From NCBI GenBank assembly GCA_004292695.1, contig RDXV01000005.1, positions 1 to 64,000 on the forward strand: a stretch of DNA of 64,000 bases. Direction: 5' to 3'. The position numbers and the translations under genes are program-made. The notes below the pieces were generated by a model. It was not told the origin of the DNA. It did not search any database and saw nothing but the letters and a program-made list of their open reading frames with translations. Of the stretch, positions 54,918 through 64,000 are shown piece after piece (position 1 is the first letter of the stretch; each line of letters begins with the position of its first letter). Source of the stretch: Nostocales cyanobacterium. GTDB taxonomy: Bacteria; Cyanobacteriota; Cyanobacteriia; Cyanobacteriales; Nostocaceae.

Positions 54918-55523
54918 TTAGTCACAAATTGCGTTTATCAAAACTTCTGTAAGGCTCATTTCTTCTATGTCTGTTAACTTGATTGTATCACAGATATCAA
55001 ATTTTGCTCCTATGGTTTGCAATTTATTATCTAAGGATGCAAAGAATTTACCTGTTTCTGATTCATCACCTACTTGAATAAAGGAAATTCCTAATTCATG
55101 GGGGTGATCCATTTTATGGGTTGCGTTAATAATGATATCAGCAACTGCTTGTTTATTGTCTTTTGTGCCATCGGTAATAACTAATATTATTTCCCCGTTT
55201 GGTTTAGCTTTACCAGTGGCTTTACGAGCAAAATAATTATCAACAGCATCCTGTAATACACCGACTAAATTAGTTGAATCTGCGGGTGTTTCTTCGGCAA
55301 AAATTTGAGCGACTTTGGCAGATGTGACATGATCAAATCTTTCAAATTTCCGAGAAAATATATAAACAGTGATACCATCTGGATCAAATTCTTCACATTT
55401 ACGCGCTAAGGCTAAAGTTGATTCTTGTAAAGCTAACCATCTGCTTGTATCACCTGTGGACGATAATTTAGCCATGCTTGCACTATTGTCAATGATCAGT
55501 GTGTAATCTCTGTTTTCTAACAT
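54918..55523 (-). CDS. VWA-domain protein (copy 2 of 3, most divergent)
   Basis: 201 aa. MIDAS residues are kept but the loop differs from its sisters: DNSASM instead of DKSGSM, DSTNLVG in the Thr position, and ITDGTKDN instead of VTDGEPDD. The C-terminal half (LGISFIQVGDESETGKFFAS, FDICDTIKLTDIEEMSLTEV) stays close. GGAGA precedes the ATG. About 180-190 bases separate it from each flanking copy, which suggests separate promoters. The changed metal-site loops suggest a different binding partner. Confidence 0.88.
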   Translation of the reverse strand: MLENRDYTLIIDNSASMAKLSSTGDTSRWLALQESTLALARKCEEFDPDGITVYIFSRKFERFDHVTSAKVAQIFAEETPADSTNLVGVLQDAVDNYFARKATGKAKPNGEIILVITDGTKDNKQAVADIIINATHKMDHPHELGISFIQVGDESETGKFFASLDNKLQTIGAKFDICDTIKLTDIEEMSLTEVLINAICD

Positions 55524-55711
55524 TTATAATTCTCCACAGTTCATAAAATTTTGGTTGTTACTGTTAGTAATTATTCAGAAGTGAATAGAGTAGTGAATCC
55601 GCTGATTATGCAGATTTTCTATACTTAGCTTCTGAATAATCACTGATTTGTAAATTCTAAAAAATTAGATTATTTAAAATCAGTCAGTTGGTAAATATTG
55701 ACATACAAGAT

Positions 55712-56317
55712 TTAATCTGTAATCGCATTCATGAGAACATCAGCCAGACTCATTTCTTCTAGATCATCTAAAGTGACGGTATCACAGATATCAAATTTTG
55801 CACCAACACTTTGGAGTTGATCATCTAATGCTTTCAGAAATTTTGTAGCTTGCTGATCTGAACCAACTTGAATCATAGAAATACCTAATTCTTCATCTCT
55901 TTCCATTTGTCTGGTAGCCTGAATTATGACTTCAAATACGGCTTTTCTATCATCTGGTTCACCATCAGTTACTACTAAAATTGTTTCCCCATTAGGTTTT
56001 GTTTGCCCTGATGCTTTACGCTGAAAATAATTATTTAAAGCATCTTGTAGTACGCTGGCTAGATTAGTTGTACCCGCTGGATCATTTTCTAGAAATATTT
56101 GAGCGACTTTGGCAGAAGTAACATTTTCATAACGTTTAAAACGCCCAGAAAATGTATAAACTGTAATCCCATCAGGATCAAATTGTTCTGCTTTTCTGGC
56201 TAATGCTAGGGTAGATTCTTGGGCTATATCCCATCTACTCCTACCACCTATTTGATCTGGGGTGGACATACTACCGCTTTTGTCTATGATTAATGTATAG
56301 TCACGATCACTCATCAT
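55712..56317 (-). CDS. VWA-domain protein (copy 1 of 3)
   Basis: 201 aa, with MM at the start (the second ATG is three bases in). Intact MIDAS: DKSGSM, GTTNLASVL and VVTDGEPDD. It is the first of three tandem paralogs, all in the same direction. GAGGAAT precedes the start. Like its sisters it ends with the motif FDICDTVTLDDLEEMSLADV, a segment I do not know from other VWA families and which may define this subgroup. Confidence 0.88.
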   Translation of the reverse strand: MMSDRDYTLIIDKSGSMSTPDQIGGRSRWDIAQESTLALARKAEQFDPDGITVYTFSGRFKRYENVTSAKVAQIFLENDPAGTTNLASVLQDALNNYFQRKASGQTKPNGETILVVTDGEPDDRKAVFEVIIQATRQMERDEELGISMIQVGSDQQATKFLKALDDQLQSVGAKFDICDTVTLDDLEEMSLADVLMNAITD

Positions 56318-56641
56318 GATTATTCCTCACTACTATGCTGTCATTATTTTAACTCCTAATTTTCAAGAGTATATCTAGATGTAGAGGTATTGTAATAATG
56401 ATTTAAACTCTTTCCAGATAAAAACTATTATTTTCTGAGGTAGAATTCCTAAATAAGTACATACTGAATCCGTTAATTATTCAATTCTCTTTCTAGCTTG
56501 TAAGCATTGCTCAGAATCTACTCTCAAATTGTGATATGAGGATTACTAGCTGGAAGTTTGGGAAAAACTTCAAAACACCCAACCTTTTCAGGGTGGGCAA
56601 CAGTTGTCATTAAATTCTTACATCCAATCAGGAGAATATCC
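56318..56641. other. Divergent promoter region between the VWA cluster and trxA
   Basis: 324 bases, no ORF of its own. An open frame upstream of trxA runs to 56558 but begins without a suitable ribosome site. AGGAG at 56630-56634 serves the trxA start. Confidence 0.6.
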
Positions 56642-56968
56642 ATGACTGTTACTAATGTTACAGAAGCTACCTTTAAACAAGAAGTATTAGAAAATGATAC
56701 CCCAGTATTAGTAGACTTTTGGGCCCCTTGGTGTGGACCTTGCCGAATGTTATCCCCTGTGGTTGATGAAGTTGCCACTGAGTACGAAGGACAGGTAAAG
56801 GTAGTAAAGGTAAATACTGATCAAAACCCCACCATTGCTAGTCATTATGGTATTCGTAGTATTCCAACTTTAATGATTTTTAAGGGTGGTAGACAAATTA
56901 ACACTGTTGTAGGTGCAGTTCCTAAAGCTACTTTAGCTAAAACTTTATCACAGTATATCTCTGTATAA
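56642..56968 (+). CDS. trxA: Thioredoxin
   Basis: 108 aa from the ATG at 56642, which follows CAGGAGAATATCC. The frame is open upstream but the usual thioredoxin length supports this start. Redox-active site [11 protein letters not shown] (about 28-38); conserved cis-Pro in RSIPTLMIF and Gly-rich VVGAVPK. A cytosolic disulfide reductase fed by ferredoxin- or NADPH-thioredoxin reductase. It is of the m/x-type length rather than a fused form. It is divergent from the VWA cluster. Confidence 0.96.
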   Translation: MTVTNVTEATFKQEVLENDTPVLVDFWAPWCGPCRMLSPVVDEVATEYEGQVKVVKVNTDQNPTIASHYGIRSIPTLMIFKGGRQINTVVGAVPKATLAKTLSQYISV

Positions 56969-57395
56969 TTTACCTGTTGGTCATGGGTTTTAAATAGGGT
57001 TGGGTTTTATGCTTAAATCCAACCTACACCTCTCATCTTATCTCCGTTTGTTCCCTTAGTATCTAGTTAAAAGTTAAACTTTTCAAATTATATCCTAAGT
57101 ACGTAATTTATATAAAATTTAAAAATTTATACATATAAACATAAATAGATGCACAGTTTTTTAGTTATTATTTAACACGTAATAATAATAAATTTACTGA
57201 TTAACACTGAGATAAATACTTGTAGCGGCTTATTTTTTTAACTGCAATCTGATGATAATCATGTTCAACAGTCGGTTTTAACTTCAGTTTTTAGACAGGG
57301 AATTTATTCCCTGGCTAAGATATCAATTTACATATCTTAACAACAGCATTTATTTAGCAGTAAGCTATTGAAATGTGTTTGTTGAAAAATCTCCA
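56969..57395. other. Intergenic region between trxA and dapL
   Basis: 427 AT-rich bases. An imperfect hairpin GGGTTGG...CCAACCT (56997-57025), of a dispersed type, could end trxA transcription. The rest holds no ORF or repeat array. Confidence 0.55.
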
Positions 57396-58631
57396 ATGGC
57401 TACTGTAAACGACAACTATCTAAAACTAAAAGCTGGTTATTTATTCCCCGAAATTGCTAGACGGGTAAATGCTTTCGCCCAAGCTAACCCCGATGCGAAA
57501 ATCATCCGTTTGGGTATTGGTGATGTCACCGAACCCTTGCCAGAAGCCTGTCGGACTGCCATGATTAAAGCAGTTGAAGATATGGGCGATCGCTCTTCTT
57601 TCAAAGGTTATGGTCCAGAACAAGGTTATGCTTGGTTACGGGAAAAAATCGCTGTCCATGATTTCCAAGCCAGAGGCGCGAATGTAGAAGCCGATGAAAT
57701 CTTTATCTCTGATGGTTCTAAATGCGATACAGGCAACATTTTAGAGATTTTTGGCAAAAATAACAAAATTGCGGTTACTGACCCTGTATATCCCGTTTAC
57801 GTAGATACCAACGTCATGGCGGGTAACACTGGAGATGCTAACGAAAAAGGCGAATATGGAGGTTTAGTTTATCTCCCAGTCACTGCTGAAAACAACTTCA
57901 CCGCAGAAATACCCACAGAAAAAGTTGACTTAATTTATCTCTGCTTTCCCAACAACCCCACTGGTGCAACCGCAACCAAAGAACATTTACAAGAGTGGGT
58001 AAACTACGCAAAAGCTAACGGATCAATTATTTTCTTTGACGCTGCTTACGAAGCATTTATTACAGATCCTAGCTTACCTCGTTCTATCTATGAAATTGAA
58101 GGTGCTAGAGACTGTGCGATCGAATTTCGTTCCTTCTCCAAAAATGCGGGTTTCACTGGTACACGTTGCGCGTTAACCGTCGTTCCCAAAACTCTCACCG
58201 CAAAAGCCGCAGATGGTTCTGATGTAGAATTGTGGAAATTATGGAACCGTCGTCAGTCTACCAAATTTAACGGTGTTTCTTACATTGTCCAAAAAGGTGC
58301 AGAAGCGGTTTATTCTGAGGAAGGACAAGCGCAAACCAAAGCTTTGGTAAGTTTCTATTTAGAAAACGCGAAAATTATCCGTGAACAACTCACCAATGCA
58401 GGTTTATCAGTTTATGGTGGAGTGAATGCACCTTACGTATGGGTGAAAACTCCAAATGGTTTAACCAGTTGGGAATTTTTCGATAAATTATTGCAAACTG
58501 TGAATGTGGTGGGAACTCCTGGTTCTGGTTTTGGTGCTGCGGGTGAAGGTTATTTCCGCATTTCTGCGTTTAACAGTCGGGAAAATGTGGAAGAAGCAAT
58601 GAAGCGGATCACTGAGAAGTTTAAGGTTTAG
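57396..58631 (+). CDS. dapL: LL-diaminopimelate aminotransferase
   Basis: 411 aa from the ATG at 57396; the frame opens at 57375 with seven unneeded codons. A fold-type I PLP enzyme that converts tetrahydrodipicolinate directly to LL-diaminopimelate for lysine and peptidoglycan, the route used by cyanobacteria and plants. Seen: [36 protein letters not shown], the cofactor Asp/Tyr in FFDAAYEAF, and the PLP lysine in [14 protein letters not shown] (about 270). A hairpin terminator follows. Confidence 0.96.
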   Translation: MATVNDNYLKLKAGYLFPEIARRVNAFAQANPDAKIIRLGIGDVTEPLPEACRTAMIKAVEDMGDRSSFKGYGPEQGYAWLREKIAVHDFQARGANVEADEIFISDGSKCDTGNILEIFGKNNKIAVTDPVYPVYVDTNVMAGNTGDANEKGEYGGLVYLPVTAENNFTAEIPTEKVDLIYLCFPNNPTGATATKEHLQEWVNYAKANGSIIFFDAAYEAFITDPSLPRSIYEIEGARDCAIEFRSFSKNAGFTGTRCALTVVPKTLTAKAADGSDVELWKLWNRRQSTKFNGVSYIVQKGAEAVYSEEGQAQTKALVSFYLENAKIIREQLTNAGLSVYGGVNAPYVWVKTPNGLTSWEFFDKLLQTVNVVGTPGSGFGAAGEGYFRISAFNSRENVEEAMKRITEKFKV

Positions 58632-58639
58632 TCTGTTGT

Positions 58640-58665
58640 GGTGGGCAATGCCCACCTGACTTTTT
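58640..58665 (+). terminator. Rho-independent terminator of dapL
   Basis: GGTGGGC (58640-58646), loop AAT, GCCCACC (58650-58656), then TGACTTTTT. It starts nine bases after the dapL stop. Confidence 0.85.
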
Positions 58666-58709
58666 GGTAGACTTGAGTTATGAGTATGTTAGTTTAGAGG
58701 TAAATTTAT

Positions 58710-60200
58710 ATGAAATTGATCATCAAAAATTTGGGACCTATTAAAAATAATACTCAAGCTATTGATTTAGATAAGGATTTTTTTGTATTTGTTGGTAGAA
58801 ATAACAGTGGTAAAAGTTATGTCGCTCAGTTATTATGGGCGATTTTTAATCAAGATATAATCCATAAATTTGCAGATCAAAATTTAGAGATTATTGATAA
58901 TGAAATAGTGGAAAATGTGAACAATGTTGAAGTTACTTCTGAGTTAATAGGAAAAATATTAAGTAGATATAGCGAATTTTTACAAGAAGAGGCAAAAAAA
59001 GAAATATTTAACACTGGTAAAGAATCAACATTTTTTAATAAAATTAACATCAATTTTGATTATCAAATATCTGAATTACAAGAACAAAAAATTGAAGCTG
59101 TTATTTACATAAAACATGAGGAAGAAAATTCATTAGAATACATAGAAATCAAAAAAGAAAAAGGTGAGTTGATATATAATTTTGAAGAGAAAGATTTACC
59201 GGAAAGCTTTCAAGAAATATTTCCTAAGAGATTTTTGGACAGAAATTTACTCAAGCAGAAAAAATCTATTCTAATTGCCACAATAATTAGAACTATGTTA
59301 AAGCATAAACATGAGACTTTTTTCTTACCTGCAAGCAGAATTTTCTTTCCTAACTTCTATCTCTATATTATTGACTTTGAAAGAAAAAAACGTGAACAAG
59401 ATATCAAAAAACTTGTAGATTTATTAGAACGTCCTCGATCTCGTACTAAAGAGAAGATTAAATTAGCTGAATTAGAAGAATTAGATGTTTTTCAAAGACC
59501 ATATACAAAACCTATTAATCAAGTCATTCAAAAACTGTTAGAAATGTATGATGCAAATATTGAGGATCATTATTTACATCTTTCTGAACAGCTACAAGAA
59601 ATTCTTGGAGGTGAAATAAAAATTATTCGTCGAGAAGGAATTGGAGCAGCAGAATTTTATTTTCAAATAAGTTCTGTTGACGAACTTTTGCCAATGTATT
59701 TAGCTTCTTCTTCTGTCAACCAGTTAACACTTTTGGATACATATTTTAAATATTGGGCAGAAGAAAAAAATAATTTCTTAATGATAGATGAACCAGAAGT
59801 AAATTTACATCCTGAAAATCAGATTAAATTATTAAATATATTGATACAGTTCATCCAAAACGAAACCAGAAATAAAGTATTAATCACAACCCATAGTTCA
59901 ATTTTAGCTAATGCTATTAATAACTATATATATTTGGATGTACTGAAAAATCAACATGGTTTGAATGTACAAAAAATTATTGAAGATAATAAATTGTACT
60001 ATGTTGATTCATCTGTATCTATAGCAAAGGAAAAAGTTGGTGTTTATTTCTTCACAGGTGATAAAATCATAGACTATGAAAGTCGTAACTCTGGTATTTA
60101 TTTTAGGAACTTTAGAGAAGTTGAAAATAACTTAGATAAGTCACTTCGTATTCTAACTGATTATATTTATATTCAGGAAGAAGAGGTTGAAGATGAGTAA
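58710..60200 (+). CDS. AAA/ABC-type ATPase of the OLD/RecF-like group
   Basis: 496 aa. The N-terminus KLIIKNLGPIKNNTQAIDLD followed by FVGRNNSGKSYVAQLLWAIF (Walker A) is typical of AAA_15/AAA_21 ATPases. Signature and Walker B come late: ASSSVNQLTLLDTYF, FLMIDEPEVNLHPENQ and the switch His in LITTHSS. A long coiled-coil insert (about 90-290, Glu/Lys-rich) sits between them, as in SMC-like proteins. No TOPRIM domain follows, unlike OLD nucleases. The partner gene overlaps its end by eight bases. This two-gene pattern of ATPase plus effector is usual for defence systems; AT-rich, Lys-rich content also suggests acquisition. Confidence 0.85.
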   Translation: MKLIIKNLGPIKNNTQAIDLDKDFFVFVGRNNSGKSYVAQLLWAIFNQDIIHKFADQNLEIIDNEIVENVNNVEVTSELIGKILSRYSEFLQEEAKKEIFNTGKESTFFNKININFDYQISELQEQKIEAVIYIKHEEENSLEYIEIKKEKGELIYNFEEKDLPESFQEIFPKRFLDRNLLKQKKSILIATIIRTMLKHKHETFFLPASRIFFPNFYLYIIDFERKKREQDIKKLVDLLERPRSRTKEKIKLAELEELDVFQRPYTKPINQVIQKLLEMYDANIEDHYLHLSEQLQEILGGEIKIIRREGIGAAEFYFQISSVDELLPMYLASSSVNQLTLLDTYFKYWAEEKNNFLMIDEPEVNLHPENQIKLLNILIQFIQNETRNKVLITTHSSILANAINNYIYLDVLKNQHGLNVQKIIEDNKLYYVDSSVSIAKEKVGVYFFTGDKIIDYESRNSGIYFRNFREVENNLDKSLRILTDYIYIQEEEVEDE

Positions 60201-60915
60201 AAGTAATAAGAGTAAATATTTTTTAAATAACCCTCATAAAAGAGATTTACTTAATCTGAGATATGAAGTTCATAAAGCTTTATCAGACAAGGAACTTATT
60301 GAAGAAAAAGCTGTAGCTGAAGATGAAATCATTGAAATTGAAGAGAACGGTCAAGGTGCAAAATTTAAGAAGTTATGTATTCAAGGATTAAATTATGCTG
60401 ATAATAAGTCGAAAGTAGAAAGAATCTGGAAAATTAACTTAGAAAAAGAAATAGGTGGTATTTCAACTAGAGATAGCACGCCTGAATGTGCTATTTTAGT
60501 TTTACAAAAGTATGATAGTAGTTATAAATTAAATATTCTGTTAATTGAGCTAAAGTCTAGTATAGACAATGAGGGATTAGCGAATATTGAAAAAAAGTTT
60601 AGTTGTGCAATGTCTAGAGTATATATGTTACTGGTTCTGAATAATCACTTAAATCCCACACAAGGTTATAATGAGAAAGAAATATATATAGATTTTAAAG
60701 GAATTTTATTTTATAGAACATTTTCTGCTAGGAAGAAATTAGAAGAGAATAATGATAGTCAATTGTTAGAAATTATCAAAAATGATAACAAATCAGGTAT
60801 CTTAACTTGCGAAACGATTTTAAATAAGGAAGATAAAATCAAAATTAAGTGTTTTTGTTACCCAGATGTTGATAAGGAAACAGAAATTAGAATAAATTTA
60901 AAAGATTTGTTATAA
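60193..60915 (+). CDS. Nuclease-like partner protein, possible PD-(D/E)XK fold
   Basis: 240 aa from the ATG at 60193, which overlaps the ATPase stop (ATGAGTAA) by eight bases; AGAGG lies just before. A charged helical N-terminus is followed by a possible nuclease core: RDSTPECAILVL, then a strand LNILLIELKSS containing ExK, about 15 residues later. The spacing matches a PD-(D/E)XK motif in which Glu replaces the first Asp. The rest is Lys/Asn/Glu-rich with no known domain. Translational coupling to the ATPase argues for a stoichiometric complex. Family unknown; nuclease activity is an inference. Confidence 0.65.
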   Translation: MSKSNKSKYFLNNPHKRDLLNLRYEVHKALSDKELIEEKAVAEDEIIEIEENGQGAKFKKLCIQGLNYADNKSKVERIWKINLEKEIGGISTRDSTPECAILVLQKYDSSYKLNILLIELKSSIDNEGLANIEKKFSCAMSRVYMLLVLNNHLNPTQGYNEKEIYIDFKGILFYRTFSARKKLEENNDSQLLEIIKNDNKSGILTCETILNKEDKIKIKCFCYPDVDKETEIRINLKDLL

Positions 60916-60962
60916 TAAGTAATTAATAATTAGTCTTAAATTCCTACTAACCCTATTATGCT

Positions 60963-61601
60963 ATGAGTTTAGCTATTCCCGTTTTCAAACCCGTTAGTCA
61001 AATACAACTAACACCCGGTAGTAAAGTTACTATTCCCGATGTTACCTGGGATGAATTTGAATGTATTTTACAAGAACTGGGAGAAAAAAGAAATTCACGA
61101 ATTGCTTATTATCAAGGTATTTTAGAAATTCAAGTTGTGTCACCTGAACATGAAATTCCCAAAGATTTAATTTCAGATATCGTGAAAATATTATTGAAAG
61201 CAAAAGGAATTAAATATCAACCTTTTGGATCAACAACCTATAAAAAACAAGGTGTAGCAGGAGTAGAACCTGATGCTTGTTTTTATATTCAAAATTATCA
61301 ACAAATGATAGGTAAACGACGTTTACAACCAGATGATCCACCACCAGATTTAGCAATAGAAACTGATGTGACATCAAAAACAACTCTTGATGCTTATGAA
61401 GCAATTGGTGTTCCTGAATTATGGATTTTTGATAGTGGTAATTTAGCTATTTATTTGTTGCAAGATGGGAAATATTTCAAATCTGATAAAAGTCCCTATT
61501 TTGAGGATATACATATTATTCAGATTATACCTGATACTGTTGAGCGTAGTTGGCAAGTGGGGAGTTTTCAGGCTTTAGAAGAATTTACTGAGATGATTTA
61601 A
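60963..61601 (+). CDS. Uma2-family (DUF820) endonuclease-like protein
   Basis: 212 aa, a family very abundant in cyanobacteria with a restriction-endonuclease-like fold. Seen: TIPDVTWDEFECILQELG, RIAYYQGILEIQVVSPEHE, the active-site VEPDACFYI (Asp) and LAIETDVTSKTT (Glu-x-x-x-x-x-Lys), then YEAIGVPELWIFD. It sits 47 bases after the ATPase/partner pair in the same direction. Uma2 genes occur almost everywhere in these genomes, so the link may be chance. Role in the cell is unknown. Confidence 0.88.
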   Translation: MSLAIPVFKPVSQIQLTPGSKVTIPDVTWDEFECILQELGEKRNSRIAYYQGILEIQVVSPEHEIPKDLISDIVKILLKAKGIKYQPFGSTTYKKQGVAGVEPDACFYIQNYQQMIGKRRLQPDDPPPDLAIETDVTSKTTLDAYEAIGVPELWIFDSGNLAIYLLQDGKYFKSDKSPYFEDIHIIQIIPDTVERSWQVGSFQALEEFTEMI

Positions 61602-61656
61602 AAGATAGATAATCAATATTTCACACCACCTCCCCACCTCTCCCCATTACCCTATC

Positions 61657-62280
61657 TCACTTACTTCCCCTCAATACCTGCAAACTACCACCAGCATATA
61701 AACTGGGTGTATCCACTACAAAACCATACTCCCTCAACAAACCCGGTAAATCAGTTTTCAACAACTCCCAAGCAGTTTCCGTTTCAAACAACCAGAAAAA
61801 CACCGCTATTCCCGGCCAAAAAATGGGATTTGTGGGAGGATGGAAGTCTACCAACGTAAATACACCACCAGGTTTCAACACCCTATAAACCTCTGCAATA
61901 ATTTTTCGTAGCTGTTGCGGCTGCATTTCATGTAAAGCTGCGCTAGTATGGACTAAATCAAAAAAGTTATCTGCAAACGGCATATTTTCCGCAAATGCTT
62001 CTACATATTTAGCACTAGGTACATTATTTTTCGCTCTTTTTAAAGATAAAGGAGAAGCATCTAAACCTGTAACATTTGGTGATAACTTAACTAAAAACTC
62101 TGTAGTTTGACCACTACCACAGCATAAATCTAGAATTTGACTATCTGAGTTTAGTGTTAAACCTTGTAAAGCAAGTTGGCGAAAACGTTGTTCACCACCG
62201 ACGCTTAAAGCTGCTACACGGGAAATACCATCATATAACCACTGGTAGCGGTAACTCAAATCTCTAAAAATTGTTGCCAT
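61657..62280 (-). CDS. Class I SAM-dependent methyltransferase
   Basis: 207 aa. SAM-binding motif I is ILDLCCGSGQTTEFL (about 49-63), then VTGLDASPLSLKRA, FDLVHTSAALHEM and YRVLKPGGVFTLVDFH, the UbiE/Methyltransf_11 layout. The substrate is not predictable, though relatives in cyanobacteria methylate quinones or lipids. A hydrophobic patch IFWPGIAVFFWLF near residue 153 suggests peripheral membrane contact. It is divergent from hemH across about 95 bases. Confidence 0.88.
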   Translation of the reverse strand: MATIFRDLSYRYQWLYDGISRVAALSVGGEQRFRQLALQGLTLNSDSQILDLCCGSGQTTEFLVKLSPNVTGLDASPLSLKRAKNNVPSAKYVEAFAENMPFADNFFDLVHTSAALHEMQPQQLRKIIAEVYRVLKPGGVFTLVDFHPPTNPIFWPGIAVFFWLFETETAWELLKTDLPGLLREYGFVVDTPSLYAGGSLQVLRGSK

Positions 62281-62375
62281 AGCTTCTTTACCTGGACATT
62301 AACCTTTATATTTAATTAAGGATATATTGTTAACATTAGTAAAAAAATTGTAAGGATTGGGGGAAAGTAACTGCT

Positions 62376-63539
62376 ATGGGTCGTGTAGGCGTATTATTAC
62401 TCAATCTTGGTGGACCGGATAAATTAGAAGATGTAGGTCCATTCTTATATAACCTGTTTTCTGATCCCGAAATTATCCGCCTACCATTTCGTTGGATGCA
62501 AAAGCCGTTAGCTTGGTTAATTGCCACAAGGCGCGAGAAAACATCACAGGAGAATTATAAATATATTGGGGGCGGTTCACCACTCAGACGTATTACTGAG
62601 GAACAGGGGGAAGCGTTAAAAGCCAAATTGCAAGAAATGGGGAAAGATGCAAATATCTATGTGGGAATGCGTTATTGGCATCCTTACACAGAAGAGGCGA
62701 TCGCCCAACTCACACAAGATGATATTGAAAAGTTGGTAATATTGCCACTGTACCCTCAGTTTTCCATCAGTACCAGTGGTTCTAGTTTCCGGTTATTAGA
62801 ACAACTTTGGCAAGAAGATCCAAAACTGCAATCACTAGCATACACAGTCATTCCTTCTTGGTATAAACAACCAGCCTATCTGCAATCAATGGCAGAATTG
62901 ATCAGAGAACAACTGAATAAATGTTCTGATCCGGATCAAGCACACATCTTTTTTAGCGCTCACGGTGTACCAAAAAGTTATGTAGAAGAAGCTGGAGATC
63001 CTTATCAGCAAGAAATTGAGGAATGTACTAAATTAATTATGCAAACCCTCAACCGTCCCAATGACTACACCCTAGCTTATCAGAGTCGGGTAGGTCCAGT
63101 GGAATGGTTGCAACCTTACACAGAGGATGCTTTAAAAGAACTAGGTGCAAAAGGTATCAAAACCCTAGTAGTTGTACCCATCAGCTTTGTTTCCGAACAC
63201 ATCGAAACCCTACAGGAAATTGACATTGAATATCGGGAAATAGCCGAAGAAGCAGGAATTGAAAACTTTCTGCGTGCTGCTGCACCAAACACCCACCCAG
63301 TATTCATTCAAGCATTAGCAGACTTGGTAGTAGAGTCCTTAGAAAAACCGGATCTCAAACTTGCCCAAGTTACCCAGATGAAGAAAAAAGTAAAAATGTA
63401 TCCCCAAGAACGTTGGGAATGGGGAATAACAACTAGCGCGGAAGTCTGGAATGGCCGCATAGCCATGTTAGGTTTTATCGCTTTAGTTATTGAAATGGTT
63501 ACTGGCAGAGGCTTACTTCATGCCATAGGACTATTATAG
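62376..63539 (+). CDS. hemH: Ferrochelatase with C-terminal chlorophyll-binding (HLIP-like) helix
   Basis: 387 aa. It inserts Fe2+ into protoporphyrin IX to make protoheme. Seen: [20 protein letters not shown], the catalytic His in [12 protein letters not shown] (about 190-201), [15 protein letters not shown], and the conserved Glu in [20 protein letters not shown]. After about residue 330 a linker leads to [19 protein letters not shown], the ExxNxRxAM chlorophyll-binding motif typical of cyanobacterial and plastid type II ferrochelatase. That tail anchors the enzyme in the membrane near chlorophyll synthesis. Confidence 0.97.
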   Translation: MGRVGVLLLNLGGPDKLEDVGPFLYNLFSDPEIIRLPFRWMQKPLAWLIATRREKTSQENYKYIGGGSPLRRITEEQGEALKAKLQEMGKDANIYVGMRYWHPYTEEAIAQLTQDDIEKLVILPLYPQFSISTSGSSFRLLEQLWQEDPKLQSLAYTVIPSWYKQPAYLQSMAELIREQLNKCSDPDQAHIFFSAHGVPKSYVEEAGDPYQQEIEECTKLIMQTLNRPNDYTLAYQSRVGPVEWLQPYTEDALKELGAKGIKTLVVVPISFVSEHIETLQEIDIEYREIAEEAGIENFLRAAAPNTHPVFIQALADLVVESLEKPDLKLAQVTQMKKKVKMYPQERWEWGITTSAEVWNGRIAMLGFIALVIEMVTGRGLLHAIGLL

Positions 63540-63584
63540 TGGCAGGTGATAGGTGAGAGATGACATTTACCATCTCTCCACATC

Positions 63585-64000
63585 TTACTTCCGCTGCTTT
63601 CTGTTTTCCCAATACCATTGATACCACTGTGTCGCGCTGTGGATAGCAAACCAAAGTAAGACTAAAGCAATTAACCCACCTTGTTGGGGAGCATCAACAG
63701 CAAAAAGCACTAAAATAATACATAAACTATCTTGGAGAAAAACCGCCCACATCGGTAAACCCCGCAAACGGTAAAACCATCCCAGTTGCACAAGTTGTAA
63801 TACTAAAGCCAATAAACCACCAATACAAGCAATTATCCAACTAGGTAATTCTGCTGCTGATGCTACAGCTAACCCCAATATTGCCCCAACTATGGGAGAT
63901 AAAAATAACTGTATCAATTGTATGATTCTTTGCCCTCGTAGTCTTTTAGAAGCAAAGAGTTCAAAAAGTGACCAACTGGTGAATATACTAATTAAAACGT
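63585..64000 (-). CDS. Membrane protein, 5' end beyond the window
   Basis: Partial: the frame stays open to the window edge on the minus strand, so the true start lies past 64000. The visible about 138 residues include RLRGQRIIQLFLSPIVGAIL, a hydrophobic helix through AELPSWIIACIGGLLALVLQ, a third with FLQDSLCIILVLFAVDAP, and a last helix with ALVLLWFAI ending in a basic tail. Four transmembrane segments are likely. No family is recognised. It is convergent with hemH. Confidence 0.7.
   Translation of the reverse strand, partial: VLISIFTSWSLFELFASKRLRGQRIIQLIQLFLSPIVGAILGLAVASAAELPSWIIACIGGLLALVLQLVQLGWFYRLRGLPMWAVFLQDSLCIILVLFAVDAPQQGGLIALVLLWFAIHSATQWYQWYWENRKQRK

Noticed and set aside
60963-61601. 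Uma2 gene as third member of the ATPase/nuclease unit
   Set aside because: Uma2 genes are numerous and scattered in cyanobacteria; proximity of 47 bases alone is weak evidence, so it was kept separate.

Overview
The window looks like chromosome from a filamentous, heterocyst-lineage cyanobacterium (Nostocales, Anabaena/Nostoc-like). The evidence is: AT-rich DNA with scattered HIP1 octamers GCGATCGC (for example 1533-1540, 8246-8253, 12525-12532); many arrays of short tandem heptamers of the kind known from heterocystous cyanobacteria; oxygenic-photosynthesis genes (petL, a Psb35-like small gene, a ferrochelatase with a chlorophyll-binding tail, ycf20-like); and a HetP-family protein. No rRNA, tRNA, CRISPR, prophage or intact insertion sequence was seen.

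Layout. 0-5 kb: an L,D-transpeptidase and two paralogous Ser/Thr kinases. 5-13 kb: a secreted phytase/esterase-like protein, a TM0106-type nuclease, a class V aminotransferase fold enzyme, a glycosyltransferase, YjbQ, an FHA protein with a degenerate kinase domain, and a Nif3-like protein. 13-20 kb: small conserved proteins, a beta-CASP metallo-hydrolase behind a tiny membrane gene, a GerMN-like lipoprotein, rsmA-ispE and DUF3082. 20-26 kb: a two-component pair, a HetP-like protein, a TrpC-like protein, DUF2059 and an Orn/Lys/Arg decarboxylase. 26-33 kb: a DUF262 + HEPN pair, ychF, a secreted propeller-like protein, NurA and a HAD phosphatase. 33-39 kb: a decayed DUF7219-like gene, an LRR protein, aroB, petL, bioB, a GNAT and selO. 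39-44 kb: two receiver-GGDEF proteins, glycerate kinase and Ycf20. 44-48 kb: a HEPN-like protein plus a large double P-loop ATPase, with a divergent ribbon-helix-helix gene. 48-53 kb: groES-groEL under a perfect CIRCE element, then 1.5 kb without a clear gene, then the response regulator rre1. 53-57 kb: gene fossils, three tandem VWA proteins with a coiled-coil partner, and thioredoxin. 57-64 kb: dapL, a two-gene ATPase/nuclease-like unit, Uma2, a methyltransferase, hemH, and a membrane protein that runs off the window.

Most of the window is housekeeping and signalling. The accessory material of interest is three separate candidate conflict modules (26.4-28.3 kb, 44.9-47.9 kb, 58.7-60.9 kb) and an unusually dense set of tandem repeats. 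Some repeats share fixed non-repeat linkers and run into gene ends, where they supply a stop codon or C-terminal residues. Two signalling proteins have lost catalytic residues while keeping binding motifs: the FHA-kinase and one GGDEF protein. All functional calls rest on motif recognition by eye; no database search was run.
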